Shown: positions 45,416 to 55,328 of the stretch, piece by piece
Position numbering within the stretch: position 1 is the stretch's first letter
Layout of the letters: every line of letters starts with the position of its first letter
Virus record (IMG/VR): IMGVR_UViG_3300025694_000005
Coordinates: 1 to 59,799 of that record
Length of the DNA: 59,799 nt
Origin: a virus
Direction: 5' to 3' (one strand)
Program-made: the position numbers and the translations under genes
Notes under the pieces: generated by a model
Told to the model about the DNA's origin: nothing
The model's input: only the letters and a program-made list of their open reading frames with translations
Database searches by the model: none

Positions 45416-45631
45416 TTATCCTGGATTGACCGTATCAATATTGCAATCTATAAAGTATATTTCATTATTTACAACTTCGTATTCGCAATCAGCAACTTCT
45501 GGCCAGACTTCTTTTACTTTTGCGATTACATCTTCTGGATTCGTATAGTTAAAACCTTGACTATGATGTATACACCACACAATATCCCAATATGCATCAT
45601 CACTTGCTTTTAATGCTACTAATTCTCTCAT
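45416..45631 (-). CDS. Small hypothetical protein in the tail block (71 aa)
   Basis: 71 aa from the ATG in an ATGA overlap with the fibrinogen-like gene. RELVALKASDDAYWDIVWCI and VWPEVADCEYEVVNNEIYFI, acidic, with three Cys. Not recognised; possibly a chaperone for the neighbouring adhesin. Confidence 0.55.
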   Translation of the reverse strand: MRELVALKASDDAYWDIVWCIHHSQGFNYTNPEDVIAKVKEVWPEVADCEYEVVNNEIYFIDCNIDTVNPG

Positions 45632-46329
45632 GCTGCCCAAATCCTTAATTCTTCCGCACGATCTTGAACAGATCCAGCACATTTATGATTGATTGCAGGA
45701 CCGCCTTCGCAGCTGGCATACCAACTCTGCACACAACTTTGTTCATAGTAATTACTCCAGCCACCAACAGCACCAGAACAACCTAAGCCGCTTGTACTAG
45801 TAATCCAGCCTGTCCAAGCTCCGTCAGGTCCCCACTTTCTTTTAAATCGTTGTCCCGCTGACCTATCCCCAGATTGCCAGTTATCTGGAAACTCAAATTC
45901 ATTGTACTGAGCGCTACGACCTGTTCCTGAAATCACACCAGTTGCCCAAACTGTACCGGGGAATTCAACACTAGAATGAAACCATTGAGTTCGTGTTTGT
46001 TTAATTCCATTATTTAAAACTGTACGAATATCATCATCAGCAAATTTATGTTGAGATGTGTCGGTTTCCAAAGGCACTGTTCCTCCGGGTGTGCGATTTG
46101 AAGTATTTACTGCAGCATTCACATAAGGAGACGTGGCTCTCGGAAAAGCTGTGAATACGAGATGCCAACCTACATCCGTATCTGTAGTAATATCACAGTA
46201 CACAAGAAAGCGTTCAGATGAGTCATTTTTTCCTTTCGGATGAATCATCACAGTTCGATTTCCTGCCGCTGGCGATACTCTTTTTAGTTCAGTAGCATTT
46301 TTTACTCTTGTTCCTGTAAAACATCCCAT
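45628..46329 (-). CDS. Fibrinogen/collagen-C-domain-like tail adhesin
   Basis: 233 aa. FLVYCDITTDTDVGWHLVF resembles the conserved YCDM..DGGGWT region of fibrinogen-related and fibrillar-collagen C domains, with Trp-rich repeats and several Cys pairs after it (CSGAVGGW, SCVQSWYASCEGG, CAGSV) and an ending EELRIWA. These domains bind carbohydrate or protein. Next to a collagen-like fibre and LamG-like proteins. Fold assignment is from pattern alone. Confidence 0.6.
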   Translation of the reverse strand: MGCFTGTRVKNATELKRVSPAAGNRTVMIHPKGKNDSSERFLVYCDITTDTDVGWHLVFTAFPRATSPYVNAAVNTSNRTPGGTVPLETDTSQHKFADDDIRTVLNNGIKQTRTQWFHSSVEFPGTVWATGVISGTGRSAQYNEFEFPDNWQSGDRSAGQRFKRKWGPDGAWTGWITSTSGLGCSGAVGGWSNYYEQSCVQSWYASCEGGPAINHKCAGSVQDRAEELRIWAA

Positions 46330-46341
46330 TATAAGTACCTC

Positions 46342-47733
46342 CTAAACGTACTTGCTTTTCGAAGCATTATAATTCTGTTTGACTTCGCCTGCTGTTAGTG
46401 CTCGCTCGTAAACTCTGGCTGTGGCGATTTTGCCGTCCCAAGCTGTGGTACTACCGCCTCGCCTTCCTATTTCTCTGGGTGTCGCTCCTGCGGATAAAGT
46501 ATCAACAGAGCCTGTACTAACGGAACTCGTTTCTACTCCATTAAGATATACTTTAGCAGTAGATCCTGTCCAAGTATACGCTACGTGATACCAACTACCT
46601 GCAGTAATATCACCAGCGGATAGTGTAGTTGCTCCAGTGGTACTGCCTCCGCTACCATCGAACCAGCCCACACCCGATTTTTGTAAGTCTAATCCAAAAA
46701 ATATGCCTCCATTAAAATTATATAACGCCATCCATTGACTACTTTCTTGAACATATAGTTGATGATACTGGCCGGAAGGAGGAATAGTGTCCGGATAACA
46801 CCAAAACTCCCAGCTACCAGAAGTCTTTCCCGACATAAAATTCGAAGCCAATCCTAAATAACTACTGCTTCCATCAAACTCAAAAGTATTTAGATCGGTT
46901 GCATCGTAGGTTAAACTATTCGCTGTAATAGTATGACCACCAGCTATGTCAATAATAGCTTGACTGGTTGAACGACTGTCCGTTACGCCGGTGCTCGTAG
47001 AGTAGAGAAACTTGCTGGGAGTATTCCCTACTTCAAGTTGAAAGTTTGCAACTTTAGTGACTCCTCTGGTGGTATAGTGTCCATAATTGTATTGACTCCA
47101 TGTAGCATTTAATCCTCTATTTGCGCTAACGGTAAAAATTGCATATAGTCTTTGCCAAGTATGGGTTTTAGTATTAAATGCGGTAGTGGTTGCTGTGTTT
47201 GACAAACCATCATGAAAACCGTTTCCTGTGTTTGTTGCATTTTGTCCGTATAATCCACAGCGTGCAGACTTGCCTGTGTTGGTAGTCCACTGGTCCCACG
47301 AGATAACATAATTACTTCCAGTAGTTAGTCCCAGCTTCGTAGGTGTATTGATAGTAGCATCAAAACCAAATCCCGCATACATCCATGATCCATTGCCAAT
47401 ATCTCTCATTGTAGAAACTGGATATCCAAGCTCTTCATCAAAGGTCCAGATGCCGTGATATGTGTTTGTCCAATCAGTCACGCCAGTATTGATATGACTA
47501 GTAAGTTCAGTCCCACTGTGACTAAACACTCTTATAGCATCTTGGTGTCTCAAGTCCCAAGTGCCGAGAGCGGTGGCTGAATAAGTATTTCCTTGAAGTG
47601 GATTTGCTCCAAATCTTTCTGGATTAGCATTATGTGCATAGTTTGTCGTGGGCTTGCCCTTAAAACTTCTGTCACTGGACATATCATACATGAAAGTGAG
47701 TCCGGAAGTAACAATACTATTTTTAATAGCCAT
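46342..47733 (-). CDS. LamG-like receptor-binding tail protein
   Basis: 463 aa. The C-terminal ~180 residues have a concanavalin/LamG-like signature: FEFDGSSSYLGL, SGSWEFWCYP, AGSWYHVAYTW, KVYLNGVE, GKIATARVYERALTAGEV. The N-terminal part is another beta domain with a Trp-rich sequence. Likely binds a host surface sugar. Confidence 0.8.
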   Translation of the reverse strand: MAIKNSIVTSGLTFMYDMSSDRSFKGKPTTNYAHNANPERFGANPLQGNTYSATALGTWDLRHQDAIRVFSHSGTELTSHINTGVTDWTNTYHGIWTFDEELGYPVSTMRDIGNGSWMYAGFGFDATINTPTKLGLTTGSNYVISWDQWTTNTGKSARCGLYGQNATNTGNGFHDGLSNTATTTAFNTKTHTWQRLYAIFTVSANRGLNATWSQYNYGHYTTRGVTKVANFQLEVGNTPSKFLYSTSTGVTDSRSTSQAIIDIAGGHTITANSLTYDATDLNTFEFDGSSSYLGLASNFMSGKTSGSWEFWCYPDTIPPSGQYHQLYVQESSQWMALYNFNGGIFFGLDLQKSGVGWFDGSGGSTTGATTLSAGDITAGSWYHVAYTWTGSTAKVYLNGVETSSVSTGSVDTLSAGATPREIGRRGGSTTAWDGKIATARVYERALTAGEVKQNYNASKSKYV

Positions 47734-48437
47734 TATGCTCTACCTCTGAGTACATTATATACTTTCATAATATCAGCATCATTGAGAGCTGTTTGCCAGA
47801 TAGCAACAAATCCTATGTCTCCCGTAAAGTAAGCTGTTCCTCCACCTGCTAGATCTCTGCCTATACTTAGAGGCCAATCATTTAACCCATTACCCACAGT
47901 AGTTGCAGTATCACTACCAGACAATTTTCCATTAATATATTGTCTGACTCGGTATACGCCTGTTGACCCACTGCCAGCATCGCCTGTGCGAGCCGCATAA
48001 GGAACAACCATTGTCACATTTACCCAATCATTCACTGCTGTAGCACCCACTGAATTAGTTGCTGCGTATACATAAGACCTTACGTTTGTTCCATCGTACC
48101 AAATGCCATATTCGGGTCCGGCATTATCGGTAATAATAGCTTTGTTTACTCCACCTTGATTTGAAGTTGGGCGAAACCAAACACTAACCGTAGACGCATC
48201 ATTGTCAGCTGTAAAACTATTAGGTGTCGATGGATTTGATTGAGCAAAACTTGTTGAGCCATTAAAAGAAAACCAACCTCCGGTATCATAAGCCACGCTA
48301 TTTAATGTAAAGTTATTGCCATATCCTGAAAGATCTGTCCAAGTGGTTCCAGAGCCTGAATAACTACTAGGATTTTTAGCGTCTACTAAACACCGAAGAA
48401 AGTGTGTAGGAATTTTTGAAGGGTATCCTATACTCAT
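47733..48437 (-). CDS. LamG-like tail protein
   Basis: 234 aa, mostly one LamG/concanavalin-like domain: WTDLSGYGNNFTL, FNGSTSFAQS, VSVWFRP, DWVNVTMVV, QYINGKLSGS, GDIGFVAIWQTALNDADI. It starts with an ATGA overlap with the 33-aa gene and its last base is shared with the start of the next. Probably a second carbohydrate-binding tail component. Confidence 0.8.
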   Translation of the reverse strand: MSIGYPSKIPTHFLRCLVDAKNPSSYSGSGTTWTDLSGYGNNFTLNSVAYDTGGWFSFNGSTSFAQSNPSTPNSFTADNDASTVSVWFRPTSNQGGVNKAIITDNAGPEYGIWYDGTNVRSYVYAATNSVGATAVNDWVNVTMVVPYAARTGDAGSGSTGVYRVRQYINGKLSGSDTATTVGNGLNDWPLSIGRDLAGGGTAYFTGDIGFVAIWQTALNDADIMKVYNVLRGRA

Positions 48438-48535
48438 TCTTCTAATACTCCGGAGTTCAGGCGATCAAATTCCTCTTCGCATTCGGTAGAGCAGAAATTT
48501 TCTTCACATTCTTGATGACAATTTAAGCAGCTCAT
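48434..48535 (-). CDS. Cys-rich zinc-ribbon-like microprotein (33 aa)
   Basis: 33 aa: MSCLNCHQECEENFCSTECE with five Cys in CxxC/CxxxC spacing, then EEEFDRLNSGVLEE. It overlaps its upstream and downstream genes by 4 nt each (ATGA type), which strongly supports a real gene. Likely binds zinc. Confidence 0.75.
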   Translation of the reverse strand: MSCLNCHQECEENFCSTECEEEFDRLNSGVLEE

Positions 48536-51500
48536 ACATCATACTCTACAGTTAATTTCTCAATATCCTTACGTTCTGCAAACACATGATAGAAGAACTT
48601 TTCACTTCCGCCTACGGTGATAGTATTATTTTCGATACTTTCTACCCATACAGAACCTGGTCCAATCGCTGTAAGACTTACTGTAATTGTATCTTCATGT
48701 ACAAGACCGAGCCAATAATCCGGAAGTTCGATGACTTGCTCTCCATCCATTCTTCCACGAACGTATACGCCGTTTTCCGGTCCTTCCAAAGATCCATAAC
48801 GTAGTCTCATACCTTCTTTAGTGGGATGTTCAATATCGAAGGACTTTGAGGTTGCAGTTAATGTACCAGTAACATCAACATTACTATCAATAGTAACAGC
48901 GCCTTCAGTATTTCTAATTGTAAAATCGGGATTGCCAGAAGAACCATAACCAATCCACGCCTTCTCTGCACTTCCCCTTTGAAAAGAAATATATCCAACC
49001 TGATTTGTAGCATTGGAAGCATCTGAGTCGTTAATTATAAATGCTGGAGATGAATCTGATATACCTAAACCACCACTAAACGTTTTATTACCCGTGAATG
49101 TCTGAGTACCGGAAAGATGTGCTGTATCAGTATCGAGATAAGCGGAAGCAATTGCAGTACCGTTCCAAGTACCAGTAGCAATTGTACCTAAAGTTGTTAC
49201 ATTCGTTGAGCCTTGATAGCCGTCTTTAAGTCCATCAGGAGTGACAGCTCTTGTCGCATCTGTTCCAGTTGTTGTTTCGGCTGTAGTTGCTAACTCAACG
49301 ATACCTTTTACCGTTGTTGATGCATTTGGTTCATCTCCTGTGTTAGTGCCACTGAGATTGCTGGCTGAAATAGCTCCTGCAAAGGTTGTGTTGTTTGAAT
49401 TTCCTTCAAACGTGACTTGAGTTGTCCAAGCCGCATTATTATTTCTTCTTTGAAGAATTAAAGGAGTATCTCCGTTTGAATTATCGAAGGAAACTAGTCG
49501 ATGTCCATAACCATCATTCACATCGGCAGTAAGAAATTCTATTCCTCTTCCATCAGTGCTTGGAGAAGCTTCACTGCCTCCCTTTGCAAGAATAATTGCT
49601 CCTGGTTGAGTGGCGTCAGGAGTAAGAGAGGTGGCTCCTCGTGTATAGATTGTGCCAGCAAATTTAGCCTGGTTTTCGTCTAAAGTAAGAACTGTAGTTG
49701 TTGGACTTGTTACTTCGTTTCCACTGACTTTAAAAACGTAAGAACCATAAGCACCCGTTCCTTCCGAATCAGTGTCTTCAATATAGTTAAACTCTGCGGT
49801 CGTATCCGTAACACCTATAGATAAAACTTGATTTGCATTTGATCCAGACCTTGATATATTTAAAGGAATAGTGCCACCGCTAGAATTAAAATTCTTTTGA
49901 CCCGTAAACGTTTGCGTGGTTGTTAGATGAGCAGTGTCAGCATCAAGATAAGCAGAAGTAATAACACTACCATTCCAAATACCAGACGTAATAGTACCTA
50001 CTTCTGTAATGTCTAATGCATTAATACTAGATTGTGTTTCGTCTCCAGTATTCGTGCCACTGAGATTGCTACCTGTAATGGGTCCAGCTGATATAATGCC
50101 GTGACTAAATTCAAATTTATCGCTGGTTGTGTTCCAAAGAATAGTAGCGTCTGTACTAGCATCTACAGCATCTTGAATTCGAATACCAGCTCCATTCGCT
50201 GCGGCTGAAGTATCTCCAGCTCCAAAGTTTAGAGTGATTTCTCCCTGTTCCACGTTTAGGTCTTCTACATTTACAGAAGTAGTTGCCCCCGTAACAAACA
50301 GATCTCCAGTGACTGTAACGTCTCCTGAGAAGGTTGCGTCGCCGGCGGAATCGATGCGCATGCGTTCTTCTGCTGATGTCCAGAACACCATTGAGCTGTC
50401 ACTATGGTCGTAGCGAATCAATCCTTGGTTTGCTTCGGTCCCTGAAGTGCCATCGCCAAAGCGAATTGCGCCTGTGCCCGATGTAGAAGTTGCCAAAGCA
50501 AGAGTGGAATCAGCACTCGTTCCGTAAGCTCCAATTTGAAAGTCGTAGATTGGCGAACTCGTACCAATCCCCACGTTGCCGCCATATGGGTTTAACAATA
50601 GTGAATATGGAGTTGTGCCCGGCCCATTACTACGCTGAATATACGCGTGGCCACCAGACACCCCACCGAAGGTAGTAATTGTACTATCTGCCGCGTGGGT
50701 TTTTAGCTGTAATGTTGATTTTGTTGTTGTTTCGGCTAAACTTGTAGTATATTCTGATAAAGGATGCACTACATGAAGCCTGCTATTTGGAGAATTCGTG
50801 CCTATTCCAACGTTGCCACTCCCAGTAATAACCATTCTGTCAAAAGTTTCACCTTTTGCGACATTACCAGAAGTCTCCGTAGCAAATGCGTCATACCCAG
50901 TTGCTGCGATTGTGAATGTAGTGGAGTTAGTCACCCCAGTAACTATGAAACTACCATTAAAATTTGTAGTGCCTTGAATAGCAACCTTATCACCGACTTC
51001 TACACCAAGACCCAAAGATGCGACGTGAACAACTGTAATGTCAGTTGTGTTCGCTGAAATGCTGGTGATAGCACTGTTTGACCGATCAGATACGGAAAAT
51101 ATTAAATCAGTTTCAAATTCTTCGCCCGGATCAACCGTATATGTTCTAATTCTGGCTTTATTAGAAGAATTACTGTCGGTATTAAAGAATAAAAGTGAAC
51201 TTCCCCCAGAGCCAAAATCTCCTCTGTAGGTTTGAAGTGTTAACATATCTTTTGTCACCCCGCCACCCACAGAAGAATAGATGTGTAGGGGTGTTACTGG
51301 AGCATTTGTGCCGATACCCACGATTCCGCTCGGAAATATTGCAACGCCATCTGATCGAAAAGTGGCAATCGTGGTGTCATAGATATTATCCGCAGTCCAG
51401 TCTCCTCCACCGGAGACGAAATCAATACTATCTGATCCGTCATTATCTCTAGTTGCTAATACTAATTTTCCGTTAAGTCCACCTTGAATCAAAGTCCCAA

Positions 51501-52896
51501 ATTGTGATCCGCTGGTAATGGTTTGTAGACCGTTAGTGGCACCAGCAGTGAAAGGACTTATAAGAAGTGTACTATTTTCGTTAGCTGAAATGCCTACTCT
51601 TAATAACTCTGTATTCGCAGCACCTTCTACGTCTAACAATGTCTGCGGTGCGTTTGTGCCGATACCGACATTGCCGTCAGAGGCTATAGTCAACTTAGTA
51701 GATAAAGCATTACTTTCATAGACACTGAAATCCATGTAAGAGTCGATATTAGCATCGTCAGCATCCCAAGTATTTCCCTCACGACCAACACGAATTCTGC
51801 CGGCTTGTGGCTTATGTGTACCACTATCTCTACTCAAACCGAAGTTTATAGCAACACTTTGAGTAGTACCAACACTAAAATTTTTATTAGAAATTAACAG
51901 CGGTTTAGAGTCGCCATTATTATCGTCTCTTACTTGGAGTTTGTAGTCTGCAAACATCGAGGATGTTTCGCCGATACCGACATTTTGAGCACTGTTGATC
52001 CTCATCACTTCGGTGCCGGTCAATGTTGTATTATTTGAGGTTGTCCAGAATCCAATACGAGTCGCTGCATTTTCTACACCGGACGAACCACCCAAATTAA
52101 TAACATTGTCCGATAATTCAGATCTAGTTTGGACAAACGTAAACGGCTCTTCCGCATTTGTATAATGTGCGTTTTTTATTCTTCCTATTTTATTACTAGT
52201 ATCTGTTTCAGTACTGGTTAAAGTAATCCCACCAGTGGCATCATTAGGCCCCAGAACTGTTAGTGTGGAAGGTGGCGAATCCGTACCAATACCCACGTTA
52301 TTAGTACCACCGTCAATGAACAGCGTATTCGCGCTGCCAGTGGTCGCCACTCTAAAATTAGCCGTGGTTTGTCCGCTATTAAATACAGACTCAGAACCCG
52401 CTGAACCTGCGTCGCCAATGCCATCGCTAGTGATTAGACGAGTTGCCGTGACGCTGCCCGTGACATCAATGCCTGTGGCTGTGGTTTCAAACTTTCTAGA
52501 GCCAGAGTGATAAAGATTGACCGCTCCGCTTTCTACAGCGTAGATATAATTTTGAGTATTAGCGGTATTTGCAACCAGAAAGTCTGATGCGCTTTGAATG
52601 GTTAATCTTCCAGTTCCACTGTCTTTAATGTAGCTACTAATCCCATCATGATAAATCTGTAGGTCACTGTCAGTGCCGAAGATGGCTTTTTCATTATCAA
52701 GAAAGTTAAGGTCGCCACTAGCTAATCCGCCAGCTCCGGTTACTTCTATAATAGTATCCGGGGAAGTTCCATCATCTTTTTTAATATAAACTTTGCCATC
52801 ATTTGTATTGATAGCAATTTCACCAAGTTCTAAAGATTCAAGAGAAGGGATAGCGCCCGGAGTGGCCGAGCGCTTTAATTTGATAGTTTGTGCCAT
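48532..52896 (-). CDS. Large tail fibre / virion structural protein
   Basis: 1454 aa. The start AQTIKLKRSATPGAIPSLES is typical of marine phage structural proteins. The middle is a beta-helix-like array with repeated GNVGIGT-N-SP blocks (many copies), NLSGTNTGDE and AYLDADTAHLTTTQTFTGQK repeats. The C-terminal part (SKSFDIEHPTKEGMRLRYGS, LEGPENGVYVRGRM) is a conserved fibre end of T4-like marine phages and may be a folding domain. Probably a long tail fibre. Confidence 0.85.
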   Translation of the reverse strand: MAQTIKLKRSATPGAIPSLESLELGEIAINTNDGKVYIKKDDGTSPDTIIEVTGAGGLASGDLNFLDNEKAIFGTDSDLQIYHDGISSYIKDSGTGRLTIQSASDFLVANTANTQNYIYAVESGAVNLYHSGSRKFETTATGIDVTGSVTATRLITSDGIGDAGSAGSESVFNSGQTTANFRVATTGSANTLFIDGGTNNVGIGTDSPPSTLTVLGPNDATGGITLTSTETDTSNKIGRIKNAHYTNAEEPFTFVQTRSELSDNVINLGGSSGVENAATRIGFWTTSNNTTLTGTEVMRINSAQNVGIGETSSMFADYKLQVRDDNNGDSKPLLISNKNFSVGTTQSVAINFGLSRDSGTHKPQAGRIRVGREGNTWDADDANIDSYMDFSVYESNALSTKLTIASDGNVGIGTNAPQTLLDVEGAANTELLRVGISANENSTLLISPFTAGATNGLQTITSGSQFGTLIQGGLNGKLVLATRDNDGSDSIDFVSGGGDWTADNIYDTTIATFRSDGVAIFPSGIVGIGTNAPVTPLHIYSSVGGGVTKDMLTLQTYRGDFGSGGSSLLFFNTDSNSSNKARIRTYTVDPGEEFETDLIFSVSDRSNSAITSISANTTDITVVHVASLGLGVEVGDKVAIQGTTNFNGSFIVTGVTNSTTFTIAATGYDAFATETSGNVAKGETFDRMVITGSGNVGIGTNSPNSRLHVVHPLSEYTTSLAETTTKSTLQLKTHAADSTITTFGGVSGGHAYIQRSNGPGTTPYSLLLNPYGGNVGIGTSSPIYDFQIGAYGTSADSTLALATSTSGTGAIRFGDGTSGTEANQGLIRYDHSDSSMVFWTSAEERMRIDSAGDATFSGDVTVTGDLFVTGATTSVNVEDLNVEQGEITLNFGAGDTSAAANGAGIRIQDAVDASTDATILWNTTSDKFEFSHGIISAGPITGSNLSGTNTGDETQSSINALDITEVGTITSGIWNGSVITSAYLDADTAHLTTTQTFTGQKNFNSSGGTIPLNISRSGSNANQVLSIGVTDTTAEFNYIEDTDSEGTGAYGSYVFKVSGNEVTSPTTTVLTLDENQAKFAGTIYTRGATSLTPDATQPGAIILAKGGSEASPSTDGRGIEFLTADVNDGYGHRLVSFDNSNGDTPLILQRRNNNAAWTTQVTFEGNSNNTTFAGAISASNLSGTNTGDEPNASTTVKGIVELATTAETTTGTDATRAVTPDGLKDGYQGSTNVTTLGTIATGTWNGTAIASAYLDTDTAHLSGTQTFTGNKTFSGGLGISDSSPAFIINDSDASNATNQVGYISFQRGSAEKAWIGYGSSGNPDFTIRNTEGAVTIDSNVDVTGTLTATSKSFDIEHPTKEGMRLRYGSLEGPENGVYVRGRMDGEQVIELPDYWLGLVHEDTITVSLTAIGPGSVWVESIENNTITVGGSEKFFYHVFAERKDIEKLTVEYDV

Positions 52897-52939
52897 GTGG
52901 CCTCCGATTGCCTGCGTATATACGCGAGGAGATTAAATT

Positions 52940-54010
52940 TTAGTAGGTTCCGCCGTCTATGGAGTTTGTCCATGTTGGAGTTCCTGAGCTATTTACACTC
53001 AGAATTTGTCCTACAAGATTTGTTCCGTCCCAAGTACCTGCTGGAGTAACCTGCAGAGCATTAGCAGCATTTCCATATACAATACCATTAGAAGTAAAAG
53101 TAGAAACTCCAGTACCACCATATTGAACAGCTAAATCAGTTGATAACTCTAAAGAGCCAAAAATAGCTTTACCTGTGGCACCTGACATAAGATTGCCAGT
53201 GTTGGTAGAGTTAGGAATAAAAGTAAAAGCTTCCTCACTATCATCAAATCCGAAAAAGCCTGTTTTAGCTGTACCGTCATGCCACTTAAACTCAATACCT
53301 CTATCTAAGTTATCTTCGGAGGCTTGGTCTCCGTCTCCGCCTACAGTAAAAATAGGATCGTCAATTGTTACAGTAGTAGAGTTAACGGTAGTAGTAGTTC
53401 CATTAACCGTGAGGTTGCCTGTAATAGTAACATTTTCCGCCAAACCTACACGAATAGTATTGTCTGCCGAGACTTCTGTAACTACTTCATTCGTAGTACC
53501 TACAACACTAAGACTTTCTGATAGAAGAGCAATAGCAGCGTCAAAGGTTCCAGCATTACTATCGGCTAAAAAGTTAAGAGTAGTGGCAATAGTTGTTTCG
53601 CTGGCAGCACTAATCCTTCCTTTCGCATCTACAGTAAAACTCGGGATAGCGGTGCTGGACCCATAAGTTGCTGCCGATACTCCGGTATCTGTAAGAGAAA
53701 ATTCTAAATTAATATCACTTTGTGTGAGTAGTATAGAAGATGCTAATCCATCTGCTCCTGCAGCATAAGTAGACACACCTCCAGCACCAGTAATCTCTAC
53801 AGAAGCTGCTTCGATTAAGTTAGTATAATATTCACCACCTACTATTTTAGGGTTATTTGTTGGAGAGTTAGGATCACCGATAAATAGCTTTTTGCCGTAG
53901 CCTCCTGTGTTAGACCCAGCAGTATCATAGGCATAAACTAGCTCGCCTTGTCCAACACTCGCAGGTTTTGTACTACCTGTAGTACGTTTAATTTGTATAG
54001 TATTTGCCAT
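52940..54010 (-). CDS. Virion structural protein, tail fibre family
   Basis: 356 aa. Starts ANTIQIKRTTGSTKPASVGQ like the large fibre protein, then LTVNGTTTTVNSTTVTIDDP and VQYGGTGVSTFTSNGIVYGN blocks common in marine phage tail proteins. Likely a shorter fibre or an adaptor between baseplate and fibres. Confidence 0.75.
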   Translation of the reverse strand: MANTIQIKRTTGSTKPASVGQGELVYAYDTAGSNTGGYGKKLFIGDPNSPTNNPKIVGGEYYTNLIEAASVEITGAGGVSTYAAGADGLASSILLTQSDINLEFSLTDTGVSAATYGSSTAIPSFTVDAKGRISAASETTIATTLNFLADSNAGTFDAAIALLSESLSVVGTTNEVVTEVSADNTIRVGLAENVTITGNLTVNGTTTTVNSTTVTIDDPIFTVGGDGDQASEDNLDRGIEFKWHDGTAKTGFFGFDDSEEAFTFIPNSTNTGNLMSGATGKAIFGSLELSTDLAVQYGGTGVSTFTSNGIVYGNAANALQVTPAGTWDGTNLVGQILSVNSSGTPTWTNSIDGGTY

Positions 54011-54022
54011 TTTTACTTACTC

Positions 54023-54364
54023 CTAGTAAGAGCCTGCGTCTAAGTTATCTGAAGTTTCTGATTCGTTACTCACAATTATGGGCACCCAATCGAATACTCC
54101 GACGCTAGTTTCTCGATAAACTTTAAGCTGATCGTCATTTGTATCATACCAAAGATCACCTTCTTGAACATTAGGTCCAGTAGGCTCTTCGTCCGTTCGA
54201 TAGCTTTGGTCTGCTAATTGTTCCAAAGCTGTCTGTAAATCTGTTGCTGTTAATGGACCATATGGAGTTACTTGCACAACACCACCGACTAAACCACTTG
54301 AGTTTGCTATTTCCAAACTATCCATAAGAATTTTATTATTTTGATTGTCTAAAGTAATAGCCAT
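54023..54364 (-). CDS. Tail/baseplate-associated protein (113 aa)
   Basis: 113 aa from the ATG in a TAATG overlap with the upstream stop, preceded by GAGGTGAAC. Contains a short conserved block (GDLWYDTNDDQLKVYRET) found in phage tail proteins. Function unknown. Confidence 0.6.
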   Translation of the reverse strand: MAITLDNQNNKILMDSLEIANSSGLVGGVVQVTPYGPLTATDLQTALEQLADQSYRTDEEPTGPNVQEGDLWYDTNDDQLKVYRETSVGVFDWVPIIVSNESETSDNLDAGSY

Positions 54365-55134
54365 TAGAAGTTCACCTCTGTATATTGTACTTCGGCAGCC
54401 CACTTCGTTGGATTAGTAGTTGCTGCGGTTACTTCTAACTTTAAAGAATCATTCACATCGTCTGCAGTAATACTAACATCAAAGGCTGCGTTATCTTTGC
54501 CCAGTATAGTTTTTCCTACACTCCCGATAATTTGTGTAGTTGTTAAATCTTTCTTTAACGCTCCATATAATTGAAAGGCACAAGCTTCGCCCGTGGTATT
54601 ATCTCTTCCTATAATTAAGGCATCGAAGGATAGTACTCCTTCGTCAACTATAAAATATCTAGAATTAAGTATTCCACCTTCGAATATTTCAGTAGGAGAT
54701 GTGGAAGTAGTTTCTCCTGAGTATAAGATCTTGCCTGCGGCGGAAACAACTATAGCAGAACTTCCAGCATAATTCGCAGTTCTAGTAACATCGGCCTTTA
54801 CTCTTAATTTACCTATTAATAGAGTACTAATAACTCCAGTACTCGATACTTCCTGTAAATCGTAATTATAAGTGGCTGGAACTAAAGAGTCAGTCATACC
54901 AGAAGGAATCGACATTACTACCTTACCAAGAGGGGCATTAACTCCTGAAACCGCTATAGGGCCATACTGTAGTTCTGCACCGGGGTCTGTTAAGTCCACA
55001 GAGGACTTGAGCGTAAACCAGTACTGGTTTCCGGTAATATCTATAATCGCCCCAGTTGAATCTTGCATAAGAAACTCAAGATTCCAAGTATCACCACGAG
55101 CTTGAGCAGTTAAATCTTGTTGAATATATGACAT
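54364..55134 (-). CDS. Probable baseplate/tail protein
   Basis: 256 aa. QARGDTWNLEFLMQDSTGAI and NQYWFTLKSSVDLTDPGAEL resemble the upper baseplate (BppU-like) beta domain; the second half is another beta domain. Overlaps both neighbours by one base. Structural role inferred. Confidence 0.65.
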   Translation of the reverse strand: MSYIQQDLTAQARGDTWNLEFLMQDSTGAIIDITGNQYWFTLKSSVDLTDPGAELQYGPIAVSGVNAPLGKVVMSIPSGMTDSLVPATYNYDLQEVSSTGVISTLLIGKLRVKADVTRTANYAGSSAIVVSAAGKILYSGETTSTSPTEIFEGGILNSRYFIVDEGVLSFDALIIGRDNTTGEACAFQLYGALKKDLTTTQIIGSVGKTILGKDNAAFDVSITADDVNDSLKLEVTAATTNPTKWAAEVQYTEVNF

Positions 55135-55328
55135 TAAAATGCTCCTTCTACGTCTAGCGACGAAACTTCTACTGATACTACTTCTATGGTTGCTACGGGC
55201 ACTGTTTCTATAATATCTACATTTAGCTGTCCTTCATCAAGAGTTAGTGTCTCATTAATATAATTATTAATTCCGAAAGTTCCTCTAAACCCTCTTGTTG
55301 CTATAGATAACCTTCTCTGTGCTGTCAT
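55134..55328 (-). CDS. Small tail protein (64 aa)
   Basis: 64 aa, basic N-terminus (TAQRRLSIATRGFRGTFG) then acidic beta C-terminus. Shares one base with each neighbour. Not recognised; position suggests a virion part. Confidence 0.5.
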   Translation of the reverse strand: MTAQRRLSIATRGFRGTFGINNYINETLTLDEGQLNVDIIETVPVATIEVVSVEVSSLDVEGAF

